From the NCBI GenBank assembly GCA_025642065.1, contig JAODUP010000159.1, positions 278,501 through 342,500 on the forward strand: a DNA stretch of 64,000 nucleotides, in the 5' to 3' direction. The notes under the pieces are model-generated. The model was not told the origin of the DNA, searched no databases, and saw nothing but the letters and a program-made list of their open reading frames with translations. A program made the position numbers and the translations under genes. This DNA comes from Paralvinella palmiformis. Lineage: Eukaryota > Annelida > Polychaeta > Terebellida > Alvinellidae. This document shows, in pieces, positions 26,400-38,812 of the stretch; within the stretch, counting starts at the first letter, position 1, and the number at the start of each line of letters is the position of its first letter.

Positions 26400-26580
26400 A
26401 TGTTCTCCATGGCTGAGTCGGTAGTGCGGTTAGCCACAGACCCCGAGTAGTGGGGTCAAAACCCCAGCCTAACTGCAGTGTCAGATTGTTTCACCTATCA
26501 CATAATTTCATTATCTTTTGGAGATAACACTTTGTCTGTTTAGTGGAGCAGGCACACTAAAGTGGCTAGAAGACAACATT
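26400..26580 (+). mobile_element. SINE-A relative, old copy
   Basis: Head 'tctccatggctgagtcggta', B-box-like ggggtcaaaaccccagc, 'gattgtttcacctatcac' and tail 'gcacactaaagtggc' keep the SINE-A order. Confidence 0.55.
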
Positions 26581-26724
26581 TTATTTCATATCTGATATTT
26601 GTCAGAACTTCTAACAATAAAGATGAGACTCAGAATGAAATGTGACGTCATATAACACACTGGTTGTACTCAGAGTACTCTAGCCTCTAAGAGTGAGTAT
26701 GATGTAAAATACTAAAACTACACT

Positions 26725-26725
26725 A

Positions 26726-26774
<49 letters not shown>
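26725..26774 (+). repeat. (CTGT)n microsatellite
   Basis: About 12 units, followed by CT-rich DNA up to 26880. Confidence 0.93.
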
Positions 26775-26777
<3 letters not shown>

Positions 26778-27239
26778 CTCTCTCTCTATCTCTCTCTGTG
26801 AGTGTGTGGGCGTGCGTCTGTCTATCTATCTGCATCCACCCAATGAGATCTCTCTCCCACCTCTCTCTCTCTCTCTCTCTATTAAAGGAACAGAGAGGAG
26901 ACAGTTGACATTTATTTCAGATTTTCGGGACTAATACAAGTATAATTCACACAAATCATAAATGATATCCAAATGTTAACACAATCATCCACATATTAAA
27001 TAACCCGGTTTAAGGACGCCAGCGAATCGACTATTATTTTTAAGCCAGACGCAGACCGGACGTTCCTGAAGACTGACGCCACTAAGTACAACTGTATAAC
27101 CGTTAGCCAAGCATATAAATAATTGCATAACAAAAACCTATTTACGAATATTACAGTGTAGTTGGTGTATACAGTCTTATATATTAAGAAAATGGTTAAA
27201 GATTATACTCTATATACTAAAATTCTATTTGATCATTGG

Positions 27240-27330
27240 GCTCATTGACGTCAGAGCACGTGACTTTTCTCCATCTCACCGTACAATCTGGCGTTGGAGG
27301 AAGCCGTAATGGCGACCCTCCTGTAAATTG
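27240..27330 (+). promoter_or_regulatory. Candidate promoter with CRE and E-box
   Basis: A full CRE palindrome TGACGTCA (27246-27253) is followed within 4 bp by the E-box CACGTGAC (27257-27264). Downstream lies a short CpG-containing stretch with gccgtaatggcgaccctcct. CRE plus E-box pairs are common in animal promoters. A second TGACGTCA is at 27832-27839. The site lies 2.7 kb upstream of the 3' splice site at 30013 and could start a 5' UTR exon of the gene there. No transcript evidence is visible. Confidence 0.3.
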
Positions 27331-27691
27331 AAATATTTTCTAATATCTATGATACGATGTGTAGTGCGTGAATATTATTAATGTATTTCTGGTTACTTTT
27401 ATATCTTACACATTTAAGTCGTGATGTCCGAGATTGTACTGTTACTTTAATAACCTCTGTTTTATTTTGAAGTTATTAATTCAGTAAAATATTATATTTA
27501 TTGATCATACTTTTGAACACTGTTATTAATGAGTTACATCTAGAACAATAGATCATAATTTGCTAGTTATTGTTATAGTTATCGTAGATTGATATGATGT
27601 GAAATTAGCTGAATTGCTTTTTTAATACGACTATCTTCGTTTTATCAAATATGACAAGTTTTTAAAAATAAAAATACTAATAGGTAATTAG

Positions 27692-27722
<31 letters not shown>

Positions 27723-29594
27723 AAGGCCAAGCTAATTAACTCAATGTTTGTTACAAACAGCAATAACTCATATTTATCAATATGTTTGTTGTCACCATAC
27801 AGTTTCATTGATCAGCGTTTGTTGTACTCAGTGACGTCAAGTAATCATATTACGAGCTATTGTAATCAAGATGTGACGGTGTACTAATATTAACTGTCTC
27901 CAGTCGGCCTTCCGATTGTTAAAGGCAGTTGATGACTGTTTTTATTAATTATTCGTCTATAATATTGATGGGTAACGGACTTAGACAATTTCGTATTTTT
28001 GTCTGTGTTGATGTTAGGGAGGGGATTTCAAAATGTTTACGCGTTTAATTGATTAACAGAGTTTTATGAAAAGGTTATTAGAAATATTATGTTTGTTTTT
28101 TGTTTTACATCAATTTACATAAATGTTAGTACTATCCGTGTTTGTGAAAACAAACAAGTTGTAGTATAACACGTTATTAATATGTTTGGTAGGTTATAAG
28201 TGTGTTGTAAATTAAAAAAAATTTCATTGTGTGTGTCGGGGTGTGTATGTGCGTGGGTGCGTGCGCACGCATTCACACCAATAGATATAATACCTTGATA
28301 TTTTAGTATAATTCTCTATATTAAAATTGAGTCTCGTCTAAAGATACCAACCGTTTTAGCTAATAACTAATATCATGAAGTAGAGATTAGTTCAAAGACA
28401 TTCCTGAGACATAGTAGATATATGTTCCACATTATATCATTATGTTATATCACCAAGGCATATATCACCAAGTCATACCATCATGGCATATCACCATGTC
28501 TTATCTGTTATCACCATGTCATATCATCAACTCAAGCCAATTTTATTGACAAACATCAGTTCAGTCTGTCGTCAAATAATATCCAGAAGACGCTAATAAT
28601 TTCCTCATTTTAGCTGGTGAGGATCCCTAGTTTGGGGCTTTTTTAAACCCCCTACCGGTAGTGTTACTCCGTTGTTCTATAAGTTGCCTCCGCCCACCAC
28701 TGAGGTTACTTTTCTGACTAAAACCCCTCATCTTTTCTGCCCCCTCCCCATCCCACTTTTTGGTGATTGTTCAGGATCCATGCTGTACCTATTGGAGAGA
28801 GAATGTTGTCGTTTAAATATCACTGCATGTCCGTATCCTCAGACACTCATCAATCTTATCATATCAGACGAAGATGTTGATGTATTTCTTTTAAATACAT
28901 GTTAGATATCAACCCTCGGGATGGGTAATCAGTTATCAGAAATGGCCCCCGTATATTTATAGTTGACATTTTTACGGGAAGAGACAATGTTACGGTTATC
29001 ATTCATTGTTTCCCGGTTAGACTAGGTAACAAATGAACTGACAGCTTTCTTCTGTACGACTCATAATACACGAGCGGGGAGGGGAGATTGGAGTAATTTC
29101 GGAGTAAAATTTGGGTCTGCTCTAATTGTTAGCTGTCTGCTTCGTTGGTGATGTTACATATTTCTCTAACCCGAACATCACTTGGACGGGATATCAATGT
29201 GAAGTGGAACATTTGTTTCTGGATAAAGTATATAGCGAGCTCTGACAGATGACGCTATAGATCCTGAATTGGAAAATGACTGATTGAAAACATTATTATT
29301 ATTATTCTATAAAGTTATAATTTTACATTGTAATTCAGAATTTGTTGTTGATAGGGTACATGTTTATAAGAAAGATAATATAATTTCTAAAAATGGAAAC
29401 GAAATAATAATTATATAAAATTATTGTCTAGTATGTACAGAAGACTTTGGATAGACTAATTAATAGTTTTTGGTACACAGTTCCCTAGATTTTTATTCTT
29501 CATTAGTGTTTACGGTACATACAATACAAATCTTATGTATATGTATACATTTTATACATATGTAACATCGTTGGGGGAGTTTACTAGCCGTGAT

Positions 29595-29800
29595 TTTCTA
29601 GCCGTGATGGCGCAGTTAGTTCGAGCGTAGAACTCGTAATCTAAGGGTCGCGGGTTCGAGACTCCGGGAGCTGCAGTGCACCTCGGCATGGTCATGTCTG
29701 AAGGGTCTTTCACGATTCCTTCACATTGCCTCATTCCCTTTGGAGGTCGCTCGGCCCATTTAGCCCACTTTGTGCCTAAAAGCGGCCGTGAAACAGCAAA
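29595..29800 (+). mobile_element. SINE-D: different tRNA head on the SINE-A body
   Basis: The head (gccgtgatggcgcagttagt, B box gcgggttcgagactccggg) differs from SINE-A and contains ctcgtaa where a tRNA-Thr(CGT) anticodon loop would be. From 'tctgaagg' on, the body and tail (cctttggaggtcgctcggcc, 'catttagcccactttgtgcc', aagcggccgtgaaaca) match SINE-A closely. It lies 214 bp upstream of the splice site at 30013. Tentative: the head descends from tRNA-Thr. Confidence 0.75.
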
Positions 29801-30025
29801 CATCCGTACGCAATTATTGGTATATCTGGAGGATAGATGTGGAGTTTCAGTGAACTGGCAATCTTGTTAACAAGATTGATTTTCATATTTAACTCCCATC
29901 GGGTACCATTGTAGGGTTTGTTGTTTTTTAGACATAATTGTTGTTATGTTTTGGTCATTTGTTTACATGTTGTTATTTATTTACATGTTGTTTACTGTTT
30001 TGTTTTATTTCAGTTGTTAAGAAGT

Positions 30026-30364
30026 ATGCGTAGTTTACAGCGACGGTTTGCCGTCTTGATCTTTGCCTCAGTGTTGGTCTTCCTCATCTATTTGTTGATA
30101 TCGAACTCTGGCCATCTGCAGTCGGCCAGATCCGTACAGGAGAAGCATCATTCGTTCATCCCGCCCGATCCCGAACGAAACGTCGTGGTTCACCTGGACC
30201 AAGGACAGGATGGCAATCTGGACGTAACTGTGTCAAAGGTCGCTGCACCTAGTAAGACTCTTCCATCCGCCGTGTCGAAGGTCACGGGTAGTGCATTGCC
30301 AGTGGCCGACATCAGAGCGGAAATAGGACTAGGTACTGGTAGAGAAACAGGGAATAAACAACAG
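30026..30364 (+). CDS. First coding exon of a type II membrane protein
   Basis: The exon opens after a clean 3' splice site (polypyrimidine tract then tttatttcag, ending at 30013). It starts with ATG at 30026 (A at -3) after a 12-base UTR piece and encodes 113 residues. Residues 1-7 (MRSLQRR) are basic; residues 8-25 form one strongly hydrophobic helix (FAVLIFASVLVFLIYLLI). The rest is a polar stem rich in Ser, Val, Asp and Gly. There is no cleavable-signal pattern, so the protein should sit with its N-terminus in the cytosol, as Golgi glycosyltransferases and sulfotransferases do. The exon ends at cag|gtaggt in phase 0. Reading frame upstream of the ATG stays open but lies in the intron. I do not recognise the family because the catalytic domain is outside the window. 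Confidence is high for an exon, low for function. Confidence 0.75.
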
Positions 30365-30708
30365 GTAGGTCCGTCTTTGTTAATAGCTTTTGGATAATGT
30401 AGAAATATCAATTGTTCTATACAAAATGATCATGGTTTCATTATATATCAGTGTATGGTTGGATTTTAACAACTGGGGGATACTGTTTGAAGTTGTGGGT
30501 TACCAATTTATCTAGGTTTTTTATTTTTATATTACTGTAAATATTCTTTGTTTTCTTGTTTAATGTTTGATGTAGCAATATGATCACTGTATCTTTTAAG
30601 TGTTATCCACAGTGTTCTGGATCAATATTTCATTAGTCTTTTACTTAATTATATCAATTTTAGCCGTTGGGATCAGTAAATCAGTTGCCTGCTGGATCAG
30701 TATGTCAG

Positions 30709-30711
<3 letters not shown>

Positions 30712-30749
<38 letters not shown>
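30712..30749. repeat. (TA)n microsatellite
   Basis: About 38 bp of TA. Confidence 0.92.
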
Positions 30750-30752
<3 letters not shown>

Positions 30753-31488
30753 AGCATTCTGGATCAGAATGTCGGATTATCAGTAGCCTTCAGGATGATT
30801 ATATCAACAAGAAACTATTTTTGTATAGAAAATCTCATAGTTAAGGTATTACTGGTAGGTCATAGTGTATAATGGTATCATGCTGTTTGAGTCTCTGAGA
30901 GCGTCCTGAACTCCTGATCCTGATGGTATCAGTTAGTGTTAGGTGGTATCCTGTTGGAATACTGTAGTAGTAGTTGTGATGTTTTGTAATAAAGACCACT
31001 CTATGATGAAGCTTCAATTATATGCTCAATAGGATAAAGATATGGTATTCACCTAGAGATCCTGACGGCGCTGTCTTAAACATTGAATGGCTCTGATTAG
31101 TTTGCTGCAGTCATTCTCGGTGTACATTGTGTCTAACCTAGACGCTACCGGCCTGTCTAACATTCTGTCTAATTAATTCAGTACGCCGTTGCCGAGTTGG
31201 CAAACGTCAGGTGACAATACAGTTATAATGTTGTGCCGTGCTGACGAATGTTGCTCGTCAAAGATTCGTTCTGAGATTAAATTAATGTCTCTCTCTCACA
31301 CACACACACCCTCTCTCACTCTCTTGCTCTCTCTCTCTGTCATCTTTCTTATAGTCATGATGTTAGAGATTTTTCCACTGTAGTTGAAGATGGCTCACAG
31401 TGATATGATAAACTTTGTTATCTTTCGGGGTTTTTTTTTGTCATATAACTGATATTTAAAACAAACACATCACCACAGCTGAGTGTAG

Positions 31489-31695
31489 TCTGTAGAGCAG
31501 AGCTTAGTCAAGTAGAGTAAAGCTTAGTCGAATAGATCCGAAACGTATGTCAAATAGAGCAGAAGTATATTAATTACTTATATTAAACGGAGCTTTGTTA
31601 GCAGAGAACTGGACAGAGGTGTTTTTTTTAATCAGAGCAAGATTTTGTCAAGTAGAGCAGAACATTTCAATTAAATCTGAGATTTATCATATAGC
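31489..31695 (+). repeat. ~20-bp degenerate minisatellite, left part
   Basis: Units close to gtagagcagagcttagtcaa recur about every 20-30 bp. The array resumes at 32144-32240 (gcaaaggttttgtaagcaga, tagagcagagtttggtt). The MITE between them therefore inserted into an existing array. Confidence 0.65.
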
Positions 31696-32143
31696 CAGGG
31701 TTCCCACGTATCCTGGAAAACATGGAAAATAGCAAATTCATTTTCCAGGTCCTTGAAATGTATACAAAATCGCGAAATGTCTTTGCGAAAATATTGCCTG
31801 TGAAAAAAATCCACTTAATAATAATAATAATAAGTATTATGCCGTTAAAGGAAAACTTCAATTGTAGAAGAAAAAGAGTTATAATACATAGTCTTCTACA
31901 ATTTATCCCATGTTAATTAAAATGTAAATAAAAGTGGATGGATCAAACAGCTAGAAGTGGTGAGGAAGAGACTGTACCATAAAAATTATCAATAATTGAT
32001 CACGCATTAAATAAATATGTTATCCTTTTTTGCACGTATATTGATTTATTGCCTTTAAATCTTGTACAAAGTGTCTTGGAAAATTGTAATTTTGTCCTAG
32101 AAATGTCCTGGAAAATAATATTACCGTAGCTGTGGGAACCATG
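31696..32143. mobile_element. MITE with terminal inverted repeats, hAT-like
   Basis: The left end cagggttcccacgtatcctg and the reverse complement of the right end (catggttcccacagctacgg) share about 12-14 bp. Inside each end are further inverted words (ttttccaggtccttg / tcctagaaatgtcctggaaa). Flanks atatagcc and atagagca could be an 8-bp TSD with two mismatches, which would fit hAT. The 64-codon open frames on both strands show no transposase motif. Non-autonomous. Confidence 0.6.
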
Positions 32144-32240
32144 ATAGAGCAAAGGTTTTGTAAGCAGAATAGAGCTTTTGTGTAGAGCAGAGTTTGGTTA
32201 TTTAGAGTGAAGGTTGGTTGATTAAAGCAGAGCTAATTGT
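32144..32240 (+). repeat. ~20-bp degenerate minisatellite, right part
   Basis: Continuation of the tagagcagag-type array interrupted by the MITE at 31696-32143. Confidence 0.55.
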
Positions 32241-33284
32241 CAACCAGAACACGGCTTACCATATTCCAGTTGATCATATTTTCCAGTTGATGGTATATTC
32301 CATTGATGGTATTTTCCAGTGAATGGTAATCTGTCCAGTTGTGATGGATTTCTTGTCAAAGCCAAACTGACGTTTATTGTAAATTGTGTCATTGCCGTGA
32401 CCTTGAGTCACTGCTCATCCTGCCATAGGTAAACCAATATGACAAATTTCTCTCCTACTATACACAACCGACGATTCACAATAACCAGAACGGAAACTTT
32501 GATTATATTGTTTTGTAACAAGTTTCCAAATCGAAACACAATGACTCATTGATGAAGTATGGGATTTTATTACCAAACTGGACTGGGTTTTGTTCATGTG
32601 ACGGAGGCATAATTTATATCCTTCTGGCCTGTTTTATGATAGAGTGCGCCGTCTGTCTAAATACGGTTTGGTTTATGACTTAAGTGGGTTATGTCTCCAA
32701 GATAAAGAGTGTTACGATGTTAAAATATGCTTATTATATTACAGAAAATTAAATACAGAATAATGTATTATATTCCGTAGTAACGCTGTAAGTAATTTTT
32801 AGTAGTCCTGTTCTAGCGCGGGATATCTCCAAATTATTGCTAAAAATCAATTTGTCTTCGTTGATTGAATATTTTGGAGAATTTGCATCGGTTTTTAAGT
32901 TCAGTCCTCATTTTTAATGTTAAATAATGTCCTCGGTTTGCTACACCACTATCTCCTTTTATACCATTTGATCATCATTTATATACACCCTCATCATATA
33001 AAATGTTAGAAGCTTAAAACACCTCTTTTTTTAGTTGTTCATATTATTCTTTATAGCACAACGTACAGCAGAGCACTTCCAGTTTAGCATAGTTAACAGT
33101 GCACTACCCTACAGAAGTCAGGGATATTTCATCCTTCAATAACAGTCATTGGAGTGCTCGGCTCGTTGCTATCGGACGTAATACTTTACAGTCTTAAAGT
33201 CTCAAATTTAATTAGTACCGAGGGTGTATTATATATTATTATTATTGTTGTTGTTGATATTATTTTTACTGTTTTTAGTATTGG

Positions 33285-33432
33285 GTGTTCTGATGGCAAA
33301 GTGGTTATTATAGCACTGTCCTACAAACCACCAGGTTATGGGTTCGAATCCATCTCATGTCTGTGTTTGTGAGATTTCTTCCGTTGACAGATGTCCCAGA
33401 TGTAACCAGGGCTGAGGCTGAACAACTCAATT
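33285..33432 (+). mobile_element. SINE-B copy
   Basis: The head 'ggcaaagtggttattatagc', B box tatgggttcgaatccatctc, body 'tgtctgtgtttgtgagattt' and end 'gctgaggctgaacaactcaa' follow the order seen at 25862. About 150 bp. Confidence 0.75.
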
Positions 33433-33790
33433 ATTATTATATATTATATGATGATTATTTCGTAGGAAATACTAAATACTGTGAGCACTTTGCGACACAA
33501 TATCATTAAACGGTTTGTTTGTATTTTTTTATTCGTTTCTCTGTTTCTTTCTTTCTATCATCTACAGACACATTAGTTTTTCCTTTCCAAAACTACAATA
33601 TAAACCACTTGATATTATCTGAGATATTGACATTGTAATAACAAAATGGCAGCTGCCCGCTAATTGCTTCTCTAACGTATAATTTATGGATGCGATATTT
33701 GTGACAAGTTTTCTCTTTATATAAAGACCAGGTAATGGTCGGCAAGCTGTGATGACAACATGTTTGTTATTATAAACTGGGTATCATGTT

Positions 33791-33796
<6 letters not shown>

Positions 33797-33832
<36 letters not shown>
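33797..33832. repeat. (TA)n microsatellite
   Basis: About 36 bp of TA. Confidence 0.92.
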
Positions 33833-33834
<2 letters not shown>

Positions 33835-34107
33835 AGATACTGTATGCATGATATAGTTTATTATTAGTATTGTTATTATCATTAGATGGTCACTGACCTG
33901 TACAATTATATGTCTGGGCCTTTTTGTAGCCAAGATATAAATTTGATGTGAGGAGGGTTTCAATTTGTTCAAACACATTATCATGTTTACCAAAACAATG
34001 CTAAATTAAGTAATATATGGTGGAATTTAAATAAATTTGAGCTTAATAATCCACTGTTGATTGGAATTGGAAACAAATTAGAATTAGATTATCATAGTCA
34101 TACTGGC

Positions 34108-34128
34108 TGACTGTGTGTGTGTGTATTA

Positions 34129-34177
<49 letters not shown>
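34108..34177. repeat. (GT)n-(TA)n microsatellite
   Basis: Two short GT runs are followed by about 38 bp of TA. Confidence 0.9.
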
Positions 34178-34180
<3 letters not shown>

Positions 34181-34625
34181 TATAATTTTACAATTTGATA
34201 TTGGATTTTGGTAATATAATACTATCCTGTATCCTGAGTGTATCAGTCTTTACCTGATACTAACCTGGAGTAGCCTCAGGGATCGACTGTATCAGTTTAC
34301 AGTATCAGTAATAAACTAGTTTAAAGTTATAAATAACAAGTTGTTTTAGATCCGATGATGTTTTTAATATTTACGACGACTTCCCGTTCGGAGCTGCGTT
34401 ATGGACAAACATGATGTTTGAAGATGTTATTGTTTTCCGAGGATGCTTACTGGAGATGTTTAACCCTCTTTACCTGGAGGACAATAAGGGGCCGTAACAG
34501 ACTGAATTATTTTGTATCTCTCTCTTAGAACGTTCAGCTGTCTGTAACATTCTGTAACCGAGATGCATCCATTGACGGTTCGTTGTTCTTCACTAAGCTC
34601 TCTGTAGTTTTCTGAAATTGGTTGT

Positions 34626-34770
34626 AACTAGTAGTGCGGTTGGGCCACAGATGTAGAGCACCTGGGTTCAAACCCTGGTTCGGGCTATTTGTTAGAAGGC
34701 TGTTTCATCTTTTATTCTGCCTCGTTCCCACTGACTGTACACAAAAGTGTGGCCACAAGGGAAGAACATT
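34626..34770 (+). mobile_element. SINE-A relative, old copy
   Basis: Head 'agtgcggttgggccacagat', B box cctgggttcaaaccctgg, then 'aaggctgtttcatctttta' and tail 'cacaaaagtgtggccaca'. Clearly the SINE-A body, with a diverged head. Confidence 0.65.
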
Positions 34771-36085
34771 TAAACAGTTGTAACTCTAGAACTCGGCAGT
34801 TTGCTCCGAGTCGGTAACAAAATGTTAATTTTAAAATGTGTAACATCAAATTACAGTATAGCCCCCCCCCCCCCCACTCTCTCACTCTCTCTCCCTAACG
34901 GTGTAATTGTAACTTGATCGATCCTTCTGTAACAATATAATAGCGATATTGTGTGTACTATTCCATAACACATCAGTATTATGTAACACCTTGTAAGCCT
35001 TTTTAACCAAGATTTGCCTGTTAGCCATACACTAAGACGCTAAATAAATGAGTGTTGAGATATGATTTCAGTGTGAAGAGACGACGTGTGTTGGTATAAT
35101 GGCAAATTGAATGTAAAGAAATCGTTGTGTGAGTGTGAGTGAAGATGGTTATTATAAATAGATAAGATATTGATGACACATGTTTTATTATTATTATATA
35201 CATAGACCAATAGGGGGTTGGGGGGGGGGGTGATGAAGGAGAGTTACTCCCAATATTAAACTAGTTTAGATAATCTTATTCAACTTAACCAGACCCTCGT
35301 TCCGGATGAGGGGAGGGGGTTACTTTGATCCCGTTTTAATGACAAGAATTGACGATCTGATAAAAGGTTGGAAAAATAATCACGTGTCTATAGTCTACAT
35401 TTATACCCTGGGTCCGGTTCTGGATCTGGGCCGCTTTAAGAACGTTGACGTAAGCTTTTACCGTTCGGGATCGTGACTGGGAGGGCGTATTTTTGCCACG
35501 AACCGAGTTATGAAACATGAGAAAAGATATGGAAATTTGGCTCATCTTTGTTCTATTATCCTAGGACAGGTAGATCCGTGTCTATGTTAATATCGGGATA
35601 CTTTGTGGGATACTGATGAGTAGGTTGTTTGTTGTCGTGTTTTGGTAAGGATCATATCTGGGTTACGTCGACCTACATCCGAGGTTAGACACTCTCCCGT
35701 AATGGTATATTATATTAACGGAAGATCTGCTTTTCGGTTTACAGTATTACGGATGTGTTTAACCTGGATCAACTCAGTACGCGCATGTTTATGTTAATCA
35801 GATTTGCTGGTACGGCGTATTTTCGTCGCCGGATTACGGCCGTTTCTTCTCGACTTGGCGCTAAATGGCAATCCTGTGGGGCCCTTGGGGCGCATAAAAT
35901 ACGGCCGTCGTATAAATCTCGGAATGCTACAGCGTTTGTGACTGCTTCCTTTCAAAATTTTCCCTCGATAAGCTGTTCTGTTTGGTTTGGGTTTCTTTCG
36001 GATTGTAATTGGACAACGACTGGATGGGATAGTGGCATACCTTTCAGCCCAGATAAGTGTGACACCTTGAAGTTTATAAGATCTT

Positions 36086-36281
36086 GATGATTAATGTTGA
36101 TGATTGATGTTTTACGGCCACTTTTGTGCACAAGGTAGGCTAAATGGGCCGAGCGACCTCCAAAGGTAATGAGACGAAGTGAAAGACGAAACAATCTTCA
36201 GATATGCCCACGCCGGGATTCGAACACGGGTGGTAGTGATCTCTGGTCCAACACGCTACCGCTAGACCACGGAGGCGCCCC
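36086..36281 (-). mobile_element. SINE-A, near full-length, reverse
   Basis: Complete reverse copy from the gatgattgatgttttacggc tail to the ctagaccacggaggcgcccc head. Perfect 12-bp TSD, ttataagatctt, at 36074-36085 and 36282-36293. Confidence 0.92.
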
Positions 36282-36309
36282 TTATAAGATCTTATATATA
36301 TATAAGATC

Positions 36310-36349
<40 letters not shown>

Positions 36350-36381
36350 ATCTTATATATATATATATATATATATATATT
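36282..36381. repeat. (TA)n tract with repeated AAGATCTT palindromes
   Basis: The SINE TSD word ataagatcttat occurs again at least twice inside a ~100-bp TA tract. The whole tract is strongly self-complementary and could extrude a cruciform. Confidence 0.85.
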
Positions 36382-36500
36382 TCACGATATCACCAACTGA
36401 CTGTGCCCACTCATAATGACAACAAAGTTCCACACCATTGGGAATAATCTAAAATGTTTAAAGTATCTCTGAGTGAAGAATATCAACAGCAACAAGGTGT

Positions 36501-36533
36501 GTGTGTGTGTGTGTGTGTCTGTGTGTCTGTGTG
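36501..36533 (+). repeat. (GT)n microsatellite
   Basis: A short GT run. Confidence 0.85.
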
Positions 36534-36796
36534 GCATAAGGTTACTCAGTCAGACATTTCAAGAAGCGGAGAGACAAACCAAAGTTGACAGAAGATGTAA
36601 ATGTGACCTTTTCCGTCCAAGAACATCGTATCTCCTCGTCTAGCCTAACGGTCTTTGTCCCGTCTAATGTAACACGGGCTGTTGAGTTATTTGTCTTGGG
36701 TATAGATAGACACACACCTTTGTGCTAGTCTGAGTTTGACATAGATTATGCTATACGTTCGCTCGATCTAGAGATTGTAGTCACGTCTAAATTAAT

Positions 36797-36930
36797 ATGT
36801 CTATAAGTATAAATGGTAGCTGTCTGTCTATAAATGGTTGTTGTGTGTCTATTAATGGTTGTTGTGTGCCTATTAATGGTTGTTGTGTATCAATAGATTG
36901 TATATATATATATATATATATATATAAAAC
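36797..36930 (+). repeat. 21-bp minisatellite followed by (TA)n
   Basis: Four to five copies of a unit close to 'ctattaatggttgttgtgtg' lead into about 30 bp of TA at 36900. Confidence 0.85.
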
Positions 36931-36964
36931 CCTTGATGGTATAAACAGTTCTATGTCTGTAGAT

Positions 36965-37036
36965 CACACACACGCGCGCGCGCGCACACACATGCATACA
37001 CATACGCATACATACGTACACATACGCACGCATGTG
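36965..37036 (+). repeat. CA/CG-rich alternating purine-pyrimidine tract
   Basis: cacacacgcgcgcgcgcaca-type sequence followed by catacacatacg words, a typical Z-DNA-prone stretch. Similar tracts lie at 18586-18635, 25433-25460, 40756-40815 and 58884-58919. Confidence 0.8.
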
Positions 37037-38434
37037 TAAATGGTACCTTTGCAAGTTGTAAGTCAGCTGTTATTTGTGTTGTTAGAATTTGTTTCCCTCT
37101 ATAGATGGTAGTTATATCTATAGATATGTGATATGTTATATTTAGTGTTCCTGATTATAAGTTTGTTTGTGTGGGGGTGTGCGTGCGTGCGTGCGCCCAC
37201 GACATATATATTTGATTATAGGTGACTGTCATTGACAAACTGACGATTCATAACCCTCCAATAAACGCCAGTAAGAAGCTTATACATCTCGGGTTGTTGC
37301 GTTGTGACTGTTGCAGGTGCTGTTGAAAGCATTAGAGGATTGTCTCTGATCCAGATTGATGGTCTGCGGTCCTGTCTGTGGACGCAGACGCTAGGTGTCT
37401 CTGTAGACGTAATCAGTTTATCGTGGACACTATCTAGGGGACACTTGTTCCTGGATCAGGTGTTTAGTTCTGGCCAGATAATGTCCCGGATGTCAAGGCT
37501 TTAATTTAAACTTGTACATTTTTCTGCGGAGAAGAAACCCTCGAATATTGATTAAACTATTATTGTACATGACCGAAAACAGATTTATGCCAGAGCGTAC
37601 CGTATTATTCACGTCCAGCCCTGAATGACATGAGAGTCCGTAGATTGCCTGACGTCTGATCGTTTTCAAATCTTTCCCCAAATTGTTTTATTGACAAAGT
37701 TCCCTGCAGAGCTTCATAATCGATTCGAAACATCAGAAATGGTCGTATGGTACTTGATGCCCGTGACTTGATTTAGAGGATGTTTGGCTTCTCAGAAATT
37801 GAGCCGTTGGGGCGTTTTCATGGTCGGTTTAGCCAATATGAGCTGTTTTCGCCTTATCGTCTGTTCCACTGAGAGAAGCTAGCGTTATGTGTCCGGTTTC
37901 TTGATTGGTCGGTTTTACTTATGACGTTTTCTGATGGGTTTGTGAGTTTTAGCCTATATTTTCGTCGCTGTTTGATGCAAGCTTTATTCTGATTGGTTGC
38001 AGTGGATGTCATAATTGGGACAATTGGGGAACCCTACGTTGTCTTGGAATTTCATTTTCTTGCCAAAAAGTTTACGTCACTGAAAACAAGTTTGTCACTG
38101 TGTGTTTTATCGTATGTTTTTTTTATATAGATATGCGTTTCTGATATTTCTTTGAAATCAAATCATATTTATGTTTTGTCCACAAACTATCTTGACATGA
38201 CATAGCGTCAGTGGCTGATTCAGTATTGTGAAAAGTAAGTTTGTCATTTATCTTACTCATGTGGTGTATCATACTGTATGTCACATAAGACACAACGGGA
38301 CTAAAACTGTGACATGTGATGAACTTTACAGCTTCTGTTCTCTTTGATATGACCAACATTGAATGGGAAACACACATTAATACTTTATTCGTAATTAAGA
38401 TTGTGTGACATGTAGAGTATCTGGCCTATAATTG

Positions 38435-38812
38435 TATCGCATGTGACTGTACCATACTATAATACATGTGACTGTACTATACTATTATACAACATTCGAC
38501 TGTACTATACTATTATACAACATTCGACTGTACTATACTATTATACAACATGTGACTGTACTATACTATTATACAACATGTGACTGTACTATACCATTGT
38601 ACAACTCTTGACTGTACTATACTATTATACAACATGTGACTACTATCATATTATACAACATGTGACTGTTTTATACCATTATACAACATGTGACTGTACT
38701 ATACTATTATACAACATGTGACTGTACTATCATATTATACAAAATGTGACTGTACTATACCATTATACAAAATGTGACTGTACTATGTTATTATACAACA
38801 TGTGACTCTTCT
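38435..38812 (+). repeat. 28-bp minisatellite
   Basis: About 13 copies of a unit close to 'acaacatgtgactgtactat' plus actattat. Variants carry cattcgac or ctcttgac. Confidence 0.92.

Noticed and set aside
35755..36087. 110-codon open frame in a CpG-bearing patch
   Set aside because: No family motif seen, no start or splice evidence, and it ends at the insertion site of a SINE.
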